Shown here in pieces: positions 25,932 to 34,149 of a stretch of DNA of 64,000 nucleotides. The position numbers and the translations under genes are program-made. Under the pieces are notes generated by a model. The model searched no databases. It had not been told where the DNA came from and saw nothing but the letters and a program-made list of their open reading frames with translations. Numbering within the stretch: the stretch's first letter is position 1; each line of letters begins with the position of its first letter. The DNA comes from Cerasibacillus sp036516575. GTDB lineage: Bacteria > Bacillota > Bacilli > Bacillales > Amphibacillaceae. The DNA lies in assembly GCF_036516575.1 (NCBI RefSeq), contig NZ_DATBTY010000036.1, forward strand, positions 62,001-126,000, in the 5' to 3' direction.

Positions 25932-26210
25932 ATGCAGGGTGGGGAATTGTTTGGACTACTTTGGATTGGTGTTATTATTATCACCATTCTCACGACTATC
26001 ATTATTATTCGGAAAGATAAAAAGCGTGATCGAAAAGTCGTTAACATGTTAAATGAAAGTCTTGCTAAAGGTGAAATTTCAGACGAGGAATATAAAGAGT
26101 TGTATCTGCAATTTAAAGATGAGACATGTGACGCTTGTCCCAACATTAAGGCTTATTTAAGCGATAGCCGTCGAAAAGCCTATGAATCACAAGAAAATGT
26201 ACCGAAATAA
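25932..26210 (+). CDS. SHOCT-domain small membrane protein
   Basis: A 92-residue protein with one N-terminal helix (LLWIGVIIITILTTIIII, about residues 9-26) and a SHOCT motif, LNESLAKGEISDEEYKELYLQF. A CDAC pair near residue 70 is unusual for SHOCT proteins and could bind metal. AGGAGG precedes the ATG. It converges on cadA; a second SHOCT protein lies beyond cadC. Function unknown. Confidence 0.8.
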   Translation: MQGGELFGLLWIGVIIITILTTIIIIRKDKKRDRKVVNMLNESLAKGEISDEEYKELYLQFKDETCDACPNIKAYLSDSRRKAYESQENVPK

Positions 26211-26212
26211 AT

Positions 26213-26250
26213 GAGAGTCCGCTACTTTAACCAATAGCGGACTCTGTTTT
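26213..26250 (+). terminator. Terminator after the SHOCT gene
   Basis: GAGAGTCCGCTA pairs with TAGCGGACTCT, followed by GTTTT. It lies just past the convergent cadA stop, which it may serve weakly. Confidence 0.8.
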
Positions 26251-28363
26251 ATGCTGACTCGTATTTACTGCGGATTAATCTTAAAGAATTTAAAGTAACT
26301 ATGAGCGTAGCCCCCATATCGGCAAAAATAGCAATCCAAAGTGTTAGCCAGCCTGGAATGACGAATAATAAAGCAAGTAATTTTAGACCGAGTGCAAAAG
26401 AGATGTTTTGTTTTATAATCGATAACGTTTTGCGGCTAAGTGCTACTGTATATGGTAATTTTGTTAGATCATCACCCATTAAGGCGATATCAGCTGTTTC
26501 AAGAGCTGCATCTGTTCCAGCGCCGCCCATAGCAATTCCGACTGAAGACCCAGCAAGTGCTGGTGCATCATTAATCCCGTCACCAACCATAGCGGTTTTC
26601 CCATATTGTTGTTTTAAATTCTTTATGACTTCTAGTTTTTCATCTGGTAATAATTCTGCTTTAACTTCTGATATACCAAGTTCACGCCCAATGGCATGTC
26701 CTGTGTTTTCATTATCGCCAGTTAACATGATTGTTTTTTCAATTCCGATTTGATGTAATGTATCAATGATATCGCGACTTTCTTTACGTAGCCGATCAGC
26801 TACAGCGATTAAACCGAGTGTTTTTGTTTTTGTGCCTAGAACCATCACTGTTTTCCCATCTCGTTGTAAGGCATTAATTGTCTCTTGAATAGTTTCTGGT
26901 ATCGTTTGTTCTGTATTAAAGAAAGCGGGGCTTCCAATATAATACTCGGTATGTTCAATTGTCGCTTTAGCACCTTTCCCTGTTATAGATTGAAATGCTT
27001 CTGCTTTATATTTAGGTACTTGTGCTTCTTTTGCATAGTGAACGATGGCTGTTGCTAACGGGTGCTCTGAATAAGATTCAATTGTATGAGCAATGGATAA
27101 AACGTCTTGTTCATCTGTATCATTTAATGGTATGACATCTGTAACTCTAGGTGTACCTTCTGTCAATGTGCCTGTTTTGTCAAAGGCGACAGCGCGTAAA
27201 TGTCCCGCTTCTTCAAGATGAACACCACCTTTAATTAATACACCATGTCGTGCTGCATTACCAATTGCTGTGACAATCGCAACAGGTGTTGAGATAACGA
27301 GCGCACAAGGACAACCGACGACAAGCACGGCTAATCCACTATACACCCATGTAGACCAGTCGGCACTAAACAATAATGGTGGGACGATTGCAACGAATAA
27401 TGCTATTAACATGATAGCTGGTGTGTAATACTTGGCGAATCTGTCTACAAATTTTTGTGAAGGGGCTTTTTCAGCTTGTGCTTCTTCAACGAGATGAATA
27501 ATTTTAGCAATGGTCGTATCTTCAACATGCTTCGTTACTTTAACTTCGAGAAATCCTTCCTCATTAATGGATCCAGCAAAGACATCCTGACCAATTGATT
27601 TAAAAATAGGAAGTGATTCACCTGTAATGGCTGCTTCACTAATATACGATTCTCCTTTAATCACTTCACCATCCATCGCGATACGTTGCCCAGGCTTTAC
27701 GAGCATGATATCGCCAATCTGAATATCTTCTACTTTCATTTCAATTTCTTGGTCCGCTCGTTTAATAAGGGCCGTGTTTGGCGCAATGTCCATCAGTGAG
27801 CGAATGGATTCTCTTGCTTTATCAATCGAATAGTCTTCTAAAGCTTCACTAACAGCGAATAGAAAAACAACAACCGCACCTTCAGCCCATTCACCGATGA
27901 TAGCAGCCCCGATAACCGCAATCGTCATTAGTGTTTTCATATTAAAATCTAATTTAAATAGATTTTTAAATCCTTCGATAAACATCTGATAACCACCAAT
28001 GATGATGGCTGCCAAAAATAACCCAATCGTCACGACATGATTTTCGCCATAATTAAAGTAAAAGATATACCCTAGAAAAACGAAAACAAGCGAAATTAAT
28101 GCTGTTATATTCGCCTTTTTCTTCCAAAAAGGCTCTTTTGTTTTATTAATGCGTACGTTTTCCGGTAATACTTTAATATCATCAAATGCTCCAGCCTTTT
28201 CTAATTGTTCGATTGATGCTTCGCCTTGAATCGTTATTTTAGATGCTCCGAAATTGAGTTGAACATCTTCAACAGTCACGATATTACGAATGTTTTTTTC
28301 AAACTTTGCAGCACAGTTTGTACAGGACAAACCTTCAAGACGATATGTTTTTGTCTCAGACAT
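26249..28363 (-). CDS. cadA: Heavy-metal-exporting P-type ATPase (CadA type)
   Basis: A 704-residue PIB ATPase predicted to export Cd2+, Zn2+ or Pb2+. One N-terminal metal-binding domain has GLSCTNCAAKF (C14, C17). Further on are the transmembrane CPC motif (VVGCPCALVIS), the phosphorylated aspartate in FDKTGTLTEG, the SEHPLA histidine motif and GDGINDAPAL. GAGGAGGAGGAAG selects ATG 28363, five codons inside the longest frame; it overlaps the cadC stop by eight bases. CPC with a single CxxC and a CadC partner favours Cd/Zn/Pb over Cu. Confidence 0.93.
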   Translation of the reverse strand: MSETKTYRLEGLSCTNCAAKFEKNIRNIVTVEDVQLNFGASKITIQGEASIEQLEKAGAFDDIKVLPENVRINKTKEPFWKKKANITALISLVFVFLGYIFYFNYGENHVVTIGLFLAAIIIGGYQMFIEGFKNLFKLDFNMKTLMTIAVIGAAIIGEWAEGAVVVFLFAVSEALEDYSIDKARESIRSLMDIAPNTALIKRADQEIEMKVEDIQIGDIMLVKPGQRIAMDGEVIKGESYISEAAITGESLPIFKSIGQDVFAGSINEEGFLEVKVTKHVEDTTIAKIIHLVEEAQAEKAPSQKFVDRFAKYYTPAIMLIALFVAIVPPLLFSADWSTWVYSGLAVLVVGCPCALVISTPVAIVTAIGNAARHGVLIKGGVHLEEAGHLRAVAFDKTGTLTEGTPRVTDVIPLNDTDEQDVLSIAHTIESYSEHPLATAIVHYAKEAQVPKYKAEAFQSITGKGAKATIEHTEYYIGSPAFFNTEQTIPETIQETINALQRDGKTVMVLGTKTKTLGLIAVADRLRKESRDIIDTLHQIGIEKTIMLTGDNENTGHAIGRELGISEVKAELLPDEKLEVIKNLKQQYGKTAMVGDGINDAPALAGSSVGIAMGGAGTDAALETADIALMGDDLTKLPYTVALSRKTLSIIKQNISFALGLKLLALLFVIPGWLTLWIAIFADMGATLIVTLNSLRLIRSKYESA

Positions 28364-28739
28364 CTTCCTCCTCCTCATGTGCGTGAATCATGGCAATATA
28401 GATCAATTGTCTAACGTGATCGTCTTTTAAAGAATAAAAGACCTGTTTCCCTTTTCTTTGATTCTTGGCTAGGTCCATTTTTTTTAAGAAACGTAAATGG
28501 TGGGAAGCAGTCGCACTTGTTGATCCAATGATATGAGCGACATCACAAACACATAATTCCTTTTCAATTGTAAGTGCATAAGCAATCTTCAAACGAGTTG
28601 GATCGGCCAAGGCTTTAAAAATCTTCTCTACACCATCAACTTGTTTTACTTTTGGCTTGCCTTCATTTACAACGTTTTCATCATAACAGTATATATCACA
28701 TGCTTGATTGTCATCTTCAACATTTAGTTTTATAGACAT
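28356..28739 (-). CDS. cadC: ArsR/SmtB-family metal-sensing repressor (CadC type)
   Basis: A 127-residue winged-helix repressor. It has the four cysteines of the CadC alpha3N site, C14 and C18 in the N-terminal arm and C63/C65 in ELCVCDVA, plus a C-terminal DDH...HAH pattern resembling the alpha5 zinc site. DNA-recognition helix: STSATASHHLRFLKK. It overlaps cadA, and its promoter carries two matching dyads, so metal binding should relieve repression of cadCA. Confidence 0.93.
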   Translation of the reverse strand: MSIKLNVEDDNQACDIYCYDENVVNEGKPKVKQVDGVEKIFKALADPTRLKIAYALTIEKELCVCDVAHIIGSTSATASHHLRFLKKMDLAKNQRKGKQVFYSLKDDHVRQLIYIAMIHAHEEEEDV

Positions 28740-28750
28740 TGGAACACCTC

Positions 28751-28820
28751 ATTCAAATGATCATTTGAATGTATTATATGAAAATGGAAAGGAGTATGTC
28801 AATCAAATGAGTGTTTGAAT
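28751..28820 (-). promoter_or_regulatory. cadC promoter with two ArsR-type operators
   Basis: On the minus strand TTGACA (28797-28802), 18-base spacer, TATAAT (28773-28778). A perfect 20-base palindrome ATTCAAATGATCATTTGAAT (28751-28770) covers the start region and a second, imperfect TCAAATGAGTGTTTGA site (28803-28818) overlaps the -35. Both match the TCAAA-N6-TTTGA pattern of CadC/CzrA operators. Confidence 0.88.
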
Positions 28821-28911
28821 GAAAGGAACTGTATAAACGTTTTTCTCATTTGGCAATTCCATTAGATTATGCTTAAATAAAGATAATGAACAACGACGAG
28901 GTGAAAGGGTT

Positions 28912-29115
28912 ATGTTAGCGCTTTGGTCGATTCCGATTGGTGTACGCATTCTGCTCACGTTCCTTGTTTTTGTTGCATTAGTTTACATTTTATTTCGCTT
29001 CCGAGCTGACAAAAATCCGGCACAAGATTCACTTGATCTATTAGAAGAACGAATGGAAAAAGGCGAAGTGAGTTTTAAGGATTATTTACATGCTAAGCGA
29101 AGCCGTGGTAAATAG
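28912..29115 (+). CDS. SHOCT-domain small membrane protein
   Basis: A 67-residue protein with one helix (IRILLTFLVFVALVYILFRF-like, about residues 11-29) and the SHOCT-type motif LDLLEERMEKGEVSFKDYLHAK. GAGGTGAAAGG precedes the ATG. It is divergent from cadC, so it may share metal-responsive control with it, though its own start lies about 90 bases from the nearest operator. Function unknown. Confidence 0.75.
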   Translation: MLALWSIPIGVRILLTFLVFVALVYILFRFRADKNPAQDSLDLLEERMEKGEVSFKDYLHAKRSRGK

Positions 29116-29183
29116 GTCAGTTCATTAATCAATCGAATGTGCATACATATAAATTAAGTTAATGATAAGAGAGGATAAAAAAG

Positions 29184-30290
29184 ATGAAGAAAACGAGCGT
29201 TGGGATTATTTTTGGTGGAAAATCAGCTGAACATGAAGTATCATTACAATCTGCAAAGAATATCGTTGATGCGATAGACGAAGAAAAATTCGATGTCGTC
29301 CTTATTGGGATTGATAAAAACGGAAAATGGCATGTGAATAATAAACAGTCATATTTAAAAAATGCTGATGATCCGAAGCATATTGAATTAAATGAATCTA
29401 ACCAATCAGTCGCAATTATTCCTGGCTCAAGTGACCACCAGTTCATTCAGACCGAAACAGCTGAAGTGCTTCAACAATTGGACGTTGTTTTCCCAATTGT
29501 TCATGGGACATTAGGGGAAGATGGTAGTTTACAAGGGATGCTAAGAGTGGCTAATTTACCATACGTAGGTCCGAATGTTTTAAGTTCAGCTATTTGTATG
29601 GATAAAGATATTGCGAAACGCTTACTCCACGATGCTGGAATTAAAGTAGCCGAAGGACTTGTTTACACACGTGCAAAGAAACAACAGATTGATTATCAAA
29701 CGGTTGTAGAACAGCTCGGCTTACCACTTTTTATTAAACCAGCTAATCAAGGGTCCTCTGTTGGGATTAGTAAAGTAGCAACTGAAGAAGAATTTACGAC
29801 TGCGATTGAATTTGCTTTTGAATATGATCATAAAATTGTGATAGAAGAAGCAATCCATGGTAGGGAAATTGAATGCTCCGTTCTAGGAAATGAAGACCCA
29901 ATTGCTTCTGTACCTGGCGAAATTTTACCGAAAACTGCATTTTACTCATATGAATCAAAGTACATTGATGAAAAAGGTGCCGACCTTGCCATCCCAGCAG
30001 ATCTTACAGAAGCAGAAGTTAAAAAGGTACAAGAAACAGCGATACACGCATATGAAACATTGCAATGTGAAGGATTAGCACGTGTTGACTTTTTCTTAAC
30101 AGAGAATGGCGATTTATATGTTAATGAAATCAACACCCTCCCAGGCTTTACAAAAATCAGTATGTATCCGAAATTATGGGAAGTGAGTGGTATTTCATAT
30201 ACAGATTTAATTACAAAATTGATTGAATTAGCTATTAAGCGTCATGAAGCAGATCAGAAGCTTAAAAGTTCAGTTTGGGATGAGAAATAA
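29184..30290 (+). CDS. ddl: D-alanine--D-alanine ligase
   Basis: A 368-residue ATP-grasp enzyme for the cell-wall precursor D-Ala-D-Ala. Visible are the N-terminal GIIFGGKSAEHEVSLQSAKN motif, PIVHGTLGEDGSLQG, the flexible loop KPANQGSSVGISK and VNEINTLPGFTKISMYPKLWE. GAGAGGA precedes the ATG. Tyrosine in YSYESKYID fits the vancomycin-sensitive D-Ala:D-Ala type rather than D-lactate ligases. Confidence 0.95.
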   Translation: MKKTSVGIIFGGKSAEHEVSLQSAKNIVDAIDEEKFDVVLIGIDKNGKWHVNNKQSYLKNADDPKHIELNESNQSVAIIPGSSDHQFIQTETAEVLQQLDVVFPIVHGTLGEDGSLQGMLRVANLPYVGPNVLSSAICMDKDIAKRLLHDAGIKVAEGLVYTRAKKQQIDYQTVVEQLGLPLFIKPANQGSSVGISKVATEEEFTTAIEFAFEYDHKIVIEEAIHGREIECSVLGNEDPIASVPGEILPKTAFYSYESKYIDEKGADLAIPADLTEAEVKKVQETAIHAYETLQCEGLARVDFFLTENGDLYVNEINTLPGFTKISMYPKLWEVSGISYTDLITKLIELAIKRHEADQKLKSSVWDEK

Positions 30291-30306
30291 GCCAATAACT
30301 TAAGCT

Positions 30307-30350
30307 AAGCAAGCGGAGAAATGGCTATCGTTCTTCGCTTGCTTTATTTT
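30307..30350 (+). terminator. Terminator after ddl
   Basis: AAGCAAGCGGAGAA pairs with TTCTTCGCTTGCTT, then TTATTTT. The stem is nearly the same as the ltaS terminator at 7034-7073. Confidence 0.85.
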
Positions 30351-30366
30351 GATTATTATCGTCTTT

Positions 30367-30669
30367 TTATTTATCTTCTAAGTCGTTACTCGTCAAATCT
30401 TGGTCTTCTGCAAATTCTGTACCGTATCTGACATCTTGATTAGGTCCTCTTTGCATTTCTTCATGATGAATATCATCTGTTTGATCGAATAGCAATGTAA
30501 TGGCGAACAATCCACTTAAACCAACAAGACTATAAATCGTTCGTGAAAATGCAGCATCTTGTCCTCCAAAAATTGCAGCAACTAAATCAAAATCAAAAAA
30601 TCCAATCAAACCCCAATTAATGGCACCAATAATGGTTAGAATAAGCGCAATTCTTTGTAAAGTCTTCAT
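30367..30669 (-). CDS. DUF378 family membrane protein (YuzA-like)
   Basis: A 100-residue protein beginning LQRIALILTIIGAINWGLIGFFDFDLV, the DUF378 signature, with a second helix TIYSLVGLSGLFAITLLF. The last 35 residues are acidic and soluble, longer than usual in the family. AAAGGAG precedes the ATG. Function unknown. Confidence 0.88.
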   Translation of the reverse strand: MKTLQRIALILTIIGAINWGLIGFFDFDLVAAIFGGQDAAFSRTIYSLVGLSGLFAITLLFDQTDDIHHEEMQRGPNQDVRYGTEFAEDQDLTSNDLEDK

Positions 30670-30886
30670 TGTTTTTTTACTCCTTTCTTATGAGAGTTGT
30701 ATATATTCTTAGCATTGATTAATTCGGTTGTTTTATACAGAAATGAAGATATTGTTTTGCGGAAAGTGAAATTAAATAACACTATAAAGGATTTAATGAT
30801 GTGAGGAAAATAAATAAAAAGAAGTGAAAAAACTAATTTTCGTTTCTTCACTTCTTTTTGATATTAAAATTATTTAGTTAAATAAA

Positions 30887-31435
30887 TTATTGCCCGTATA
30901 CGGTGAATTTGTCATTTGCTTTTGTACGTCCTTTATCTTCGGGAATGTCATCAAAATAACCTAGATGTAAAAAGCCGACAATTTTTTCATGTTCTTGAAC
31001 ATTTAAAAGATTTTTTACTTCTTCGTTATAAATATGTGGATTTGTTTTCCACACGACTCCTAGCCTCTTTTCCCAAGCCAATAACCAGAAGTTTTGAATC
31101 ATAGCCGCCGTTGCACCGAAGTTTTCATCCCATTGTTTAGGGAGTGGTGGTGCCTCCATAACGACAACTAAAATCGCATTTGGCTCCATTAAGTAATTTT
31201 TACGATTTTCTTGCATTTCTTCTGGATACGTTCTAGCTACCTTCTCAGCGAAATTTGGTAAATGATCTTGATCTATAAAAATGAATCGCCATGGCTCACG
31301 CATTCCATGAGTTGGTGCCCATACAGCATCATTTAGTAATTCTAGAACAAGTTCCTTCTTTACTTCTTGATTTGTGTAGCCCTTTTTTATGGAACGGCGC
31401 CCGCGGATAAGCTCTGAAAGATTAGATAACCCCAT
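30887..31435 (-). CDS. Nitroreductase-family flavoprotein (YdjA-like)
   Basis: A 182-residue FMN-dependent oxidoreductase. The N-terminal flavin-binding RGRRSIKKGYTNQEV and WAPTHGMREPWRFIFI motifs and the C-terminal KIVGFLHLGYFD are typical. AAAGGAG precedes the ATG. A perfect Fur box lies 27 bases upstream, an unusual control for this family; a ferric- or siderophore-reductase role is possible but unproven. Confidence 0.88.
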   Translation of the reverse strand: MGLSNLSELIRGRRSIKKGYTNQEVKKELVLELLNDAVWAPTHGMREPWRFIFIDQDHLPNFAEKVARTYPEEMQENRKNYLMEPNAILVVVMEAPPLPKQWDENFGATAAMIQNFWLLAWEKRLGVVWKTNPHIYNEEVKNLLNVQEHEKIVGFLHLGYFDDIPEDKGRTKANDKFTVYGQ

Positions 31436-31461
31436 ATTTATATGTCTCCTTTACCCATAAT

Positions 31462-31476
31462 TGATAATCATTATCA
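31462..31476 (-). promoter_or_regulatory. Perfect Fur box ahead of the nitroreductase
   Basis: TGATAATCATTATCA, an exact 7-1-7 inverted repeat, flanked by AT so that the longer ATTGATAATCATTATCAAT is also symmetric. Confidence 0.88.
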
Positions 31477-31578
31477 ATTAGATTATACCGGATTAAAGTT
31501 AAATTTGCAAAAAAGTGTGTTTCCGTGTTTTTCCTTAAATATGAATAAGCTCAATACATCTTAATATGATAAAGGCAT

Positions 31579-32616
31579 TTATTGATACATAATTTTCATA
31601 TCACCAGGCTTAATCCACCCATTTTTAACAAACCACTCAGAAAAGATTAAACTAATGATAGCCGGTGCTACAATATGTAGGCCGATAATTAGCCAAAATA
31701 TTTGCCATGAAAAACCCATTGATTCAAATGTCATAATCTGCCCAACTAAGCCACTCGTTCCCATTCCAGCTCCTGAAGGATTATTCGTTAATTGGAAAAC
31801 AATTGTAGCAAAAGGAGCAAGAACTGCTCCAGCAATTGTAGGTGGTAATATAATGAGCGGGTTTTTAATAATATTTGCGACCTGAAGCATCGATGTTCCT
31901 AGCCCTTGTGCGAATAGACCGCCAATACCGTTGTCACGATAACTTGATACAGCGAAACCGATCATTTGCGCAGAACAACCAATAGTAGCTGCTCCAGCTG
32001 CAAGCCCATCTAAACCGAGCATCAAAGCAATGGCAACACTTGAGATTGGTGCCGTGAGTGCCCATCCCATAAGGACAGCAACGATCATCCCCATAATGAA
32101 AGGCTGTTGTTCTGTAGCCCAATTTATAACATGACCAAACCCAGTCATAAACGATTCAATTGGTTTACCAATTAAACTTCCTGTTACGAAACCAACAAAG
32201 ATCGTAATAAAAGGGGTGATAATAATATCGACACGTGTCGTTTGATAAACGAGTTTTCCAAATTCTGTAGCAAATAATGTTGCAACATAACTTCCAGCGG
32301 GTCCACCGAGTTCAGCTCCGAATGCACCAGCAAATAAAGCGGAAAACAAAACAAGAGGAGGTGCTTTTAATCCATAGGCAATTGCAACACCAATGGCACC
32401 ACCCATAATTTTCGTATCCATAGCAAAGGATCCCATATCAATCATATAGGTTCCGATTGTTGTCATGTCAACGGTTACAAGTTGTTCACCAATCGTTTTG
32501 ATGATAAGTCCAATAATCAAGGAAGAAAATAGTCCAAGTGCCATGTAACTTAAAGCTGTAATAACATATTCTTTAACTGATAAAGAGATGCCTTTTTTTC
32601 TTAAAATTTTAACCAT
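31579..32616 (-). CDS. PTS_EIIC_2-type membrane transporter
   Basis: A 345-residue polytopic protein (about nine to ten helices) with glycine-rich segments typical of the stand-alone PTS EIIC-like family (GGAIGVAIAYGLKAPPLVLFSALFAGAFGAELGG split over helices, and TSGLVGQIMTFESMG). GGAGGAG precedes the ATG. No EIIA, EIIB or sugar enzyme is near, so phosphotransfer coupling is uncertain and the substrate unknown. A TGTGA-N6-TCACA palindrome lies just upstream. Confidence 0.78.
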   Translation of the reverse strand: MVKILRKKGISLSVKEYVITALSYMALGLFSSLIIGLIIKTIGEQLVTVDMTTIGTYMIDMGSFAMDTKIMGGAIGVAIAYGLKAPPLVLFSALFAGAFGAELGGPAGSYVATLFATEFGKLVYQTTRVDIIITPFITIFVGFVTGSLIGKPIESFMTGFGHVINWATEQQPFIMGMIVAVLMGWALTAPISSVAIALMLGLDGLAAGAATIGCSAQMIGFAVSSYRDNGIGGLFAQGLGTSMLQVANIIKNPLIILPPTIAGAVLAPFATIVFQLTNNPSGAGMGTSGLVGQIMTFESMGFSWQIFWLIIGLHIVAPAIISLIFSEWFVKNGWIKPGDMKIMYQ

Positions 32617-32644
32617 GACAAAATCTCCTCCAATAGAGTTTATC

Positions 32645-32660
32645 TGTGAAGTGTTTCACA
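32645..32660 (-). promoter_or_regulatory. FNR/CRP-type palindrome ahead of the EIIC-like gene
   Basis: TGTGAAGTGTTTCACA is an exact TGTGA-N6-TCACA match, the consensus of Bacillus Fnr. Its centre is only 36 bases before the start codon, so if used it more likely represses than activates. Confidence 0.45.
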
Positions 32661-32868
32661 TAAAATTCCGAAATAAAAGTATTATTTTATTTATACGTTA
32701 AATCATTCATAAAGGCAAGGGGTTTTGTTTTCGCGGGAAAGTTCAGATTTATAATTGAAGGTGATAGGATTTTGTGAGAAACTTAAAATGATAGTGAGCT
32801 TTATTTACTTCTACATTTAAAAATCGTCTACTTTAATAAAATCTTGTGCAGGCTAAGGAGGAATTAAT

Positions 32869-33324
32869 ATGAATATGTATATGAAACGAGCGCTTGATTT
32901 AGCTAAACAAAATGTTGCGGAAGGTGGGCAACCTTTTGGGGCAGTTCTTGTTAAGGATGATGAAATTATAGGGGAAGGAGTGAATGAATTACATCTCAAA
33001 CATGATGTAAGCGGTCATGCGGAATTATTAGCGATTCGTCGTGCGCAGCATAAACTACAGACGAGTCATCTTAAGGGGGCAGTTATGTATGCAAGTGGTG
33101 AACCCTGTCCGATGTGTTATACAGCGATGTATTTTTCTAATATTAGAAAAGTCTATTATAGTGTATCAATTGAAGAAGCAGCAAAGAAGGGTTTGGGCGC
33201 ATCAAAAATCTTATATGACGATTTTAAAAAGGGCCGAACAGAACGAGATACAATGGAAATGATTCATTCACCTCTAAGTGAAGGAGAAGTGGATCCTCTG
33301 AGTTTTTGGTATAAAAGGCGGTAG
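32869..33324 (+). CDS. guaD: Cytidine/deoxycytidylate-type deaminase, probable guanine deaminase
   Basis: A 151-residue zinc deaminase. Zinc ligands and the catalytic glutamate are in H50-A-E52 (SGHAELLAIRRAQ) and C80-P-M-C83 (EPCPMCYTAMYF). The start (MKRALDLAKQNVAEGGQPFGAVLV) matches the GuaD-like branch that deaminates guanine to xanthine in Bacillus. AAGGAGGAA precedes the ATG. tRNA-adenosine deaminase TadA is less likely given the EGGQPFGAV start and length. Confidence 0.83.
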   Translation: MNMYMKRALDLAKQNVAEGGQPFGAVLVKDDEIIGEGVNELHLKHDVSGHAELLAIRRAQHKLQTSHLKGAVMYASGEPCPMCYTAMYFSNIRKVYYSVSIEEAAKKGLGASKILYDDFKKGRTERDTMEMIHSPLSEGEVDPLSFWYKRR

Positions 33325-33459
33325 ATTCTTCCACTGTTTTTGTAATATTATCATATCATTCACAAGATATTCATGGTGCTCTTCTTGGGAAATTTCCCCG
33401 TTTTTTACTATAATAAGAGTCATGCGGAGTTGAATAACATTCCTCTAAAGGGAGCGAAA

Positions 33460-33912
33460 ATGATGAGCCTTTATGATGTATTACTATTTATACATATATT
33501 TTCAGCTATACTTGGGTTAGGACCTGGATTTGCGATGATTTCAATTGCAAAGAAAGCAAATAGTATGACAGAGCTCCGTCATGCCTACCAGATTAGACAT
33601 CGTGTTCATATTTTTGTGATGGTTGGTGGTGTCTTACTATTAATTACTGGTATTGTAATGGGGATATTAAGACCAAGCTTATTTCAAACACCCTGGTACG
33701 TAGTTAGTTTGGCTTTATATTTACTCGCATTAGCCATTGGCCCAGTTATTTTATCACCAAGATCAAAGCCAATAAAAAAATTACTTAAAGAACACCAAGG
33801 GGAGACAATTCCTGGTATTTACTATTCGTTAGCAAGAAAATTATTTTTTTATGAGCGAATCGAAAATACCATTTTCCTGATTATTATCGTTTTAATGATT
33901 ATCAAACCATGA
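33460..33912 (+). CDS. DUF2269 family membrane protein
   Basis: A 150-residue protein with four helices (LYDVLLFIHIFSAILGLGPGFAMI first). The HIFSAILGLGP stretch is characteristic of DUF2269, whose conserved histidines suggest a haem-linked or integral-membrane role that is untested. AAAGGGAG selects ATG 33460 (or the adjacent 33463) rather than the longer frame. Function unknown. Confidence 0.82.
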   Translation: MMSLYDVLLFIHIFSAILGLGPGFAMISIAKKANSMTELRHAYQIRHRVHIFVMVGGVLLLITGIVMGILRPSLFQTPWYVVSLALYLLALAIGPVILSPRSKPIKKLLKEHQGETIPGIYYSLARKLFFYERIENTIFLIIIVLMIIKP

Positions 33913-33918
33913 TTTAAG

Positions 33919-33948
33919 AAAAGCCGCCAGCACCGCTTGGCGGCTTTT
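33919..33948 (+). terminator. Terminator after the DUF2269 gene
   Basis: AAAAGCCGCCA pairs with TGGCGGCTTTT over an eight-base loop. The 21-bp tandem repeat begins two bases later. Confidence 0.9.
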
Positions 33949-33949
33949 C

Positions 33950-34065
33950 GCGCAATCCCATGCCAAATTCGCGCAATCCCATGCCAAATTCGCGCAATCC
34001 CATGCCAAATTCGCGCAATCCCATGCCAAATTCGCGCAATCCCATGCCAAATTCGCGCAATCCCA
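33950..34065. repeat. 21-bp tandem repeat, 5.5 identical copies
   Basis: Unit GCGCAATCCCATGCCAAATT plus C: five full copies at 33950-34054 and eleven bases of a sixth. Copies are identical, with no spacers. It is richer in GC than the flanks and follows a terminator directly. The 21-base period keeps a minus-strand frame open (repeating WDCANLA), but no ribosome site or start supports a gene. Confidence 0.95.
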
Positions 34066-34149
34066 ATTATTATATTGCAAAGTTAAGTTAAACATGTTAT
34101 AGTCTTTAACAATATATTTTTCGACACTATTTGAGAGGAGGTATAAATA

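Noticed and set aside
26301..26753. Plus-strand 150-codon ORF inside cadA
   Set aside because: It is antisense to the conserved catalytic region of the P-type ATPase and shows no family features.
33950..34065. Possible CRISPR array
   Set aside because: The units are contiguous and identical without spacers, and no cas gene is near.
33892..34095. Minus-strand ORF with repeated WDCANLA
   Set aside because: It is produced by the 21-base period of the tandem repeat; no ribosome site, start context or known fold supports a protein.
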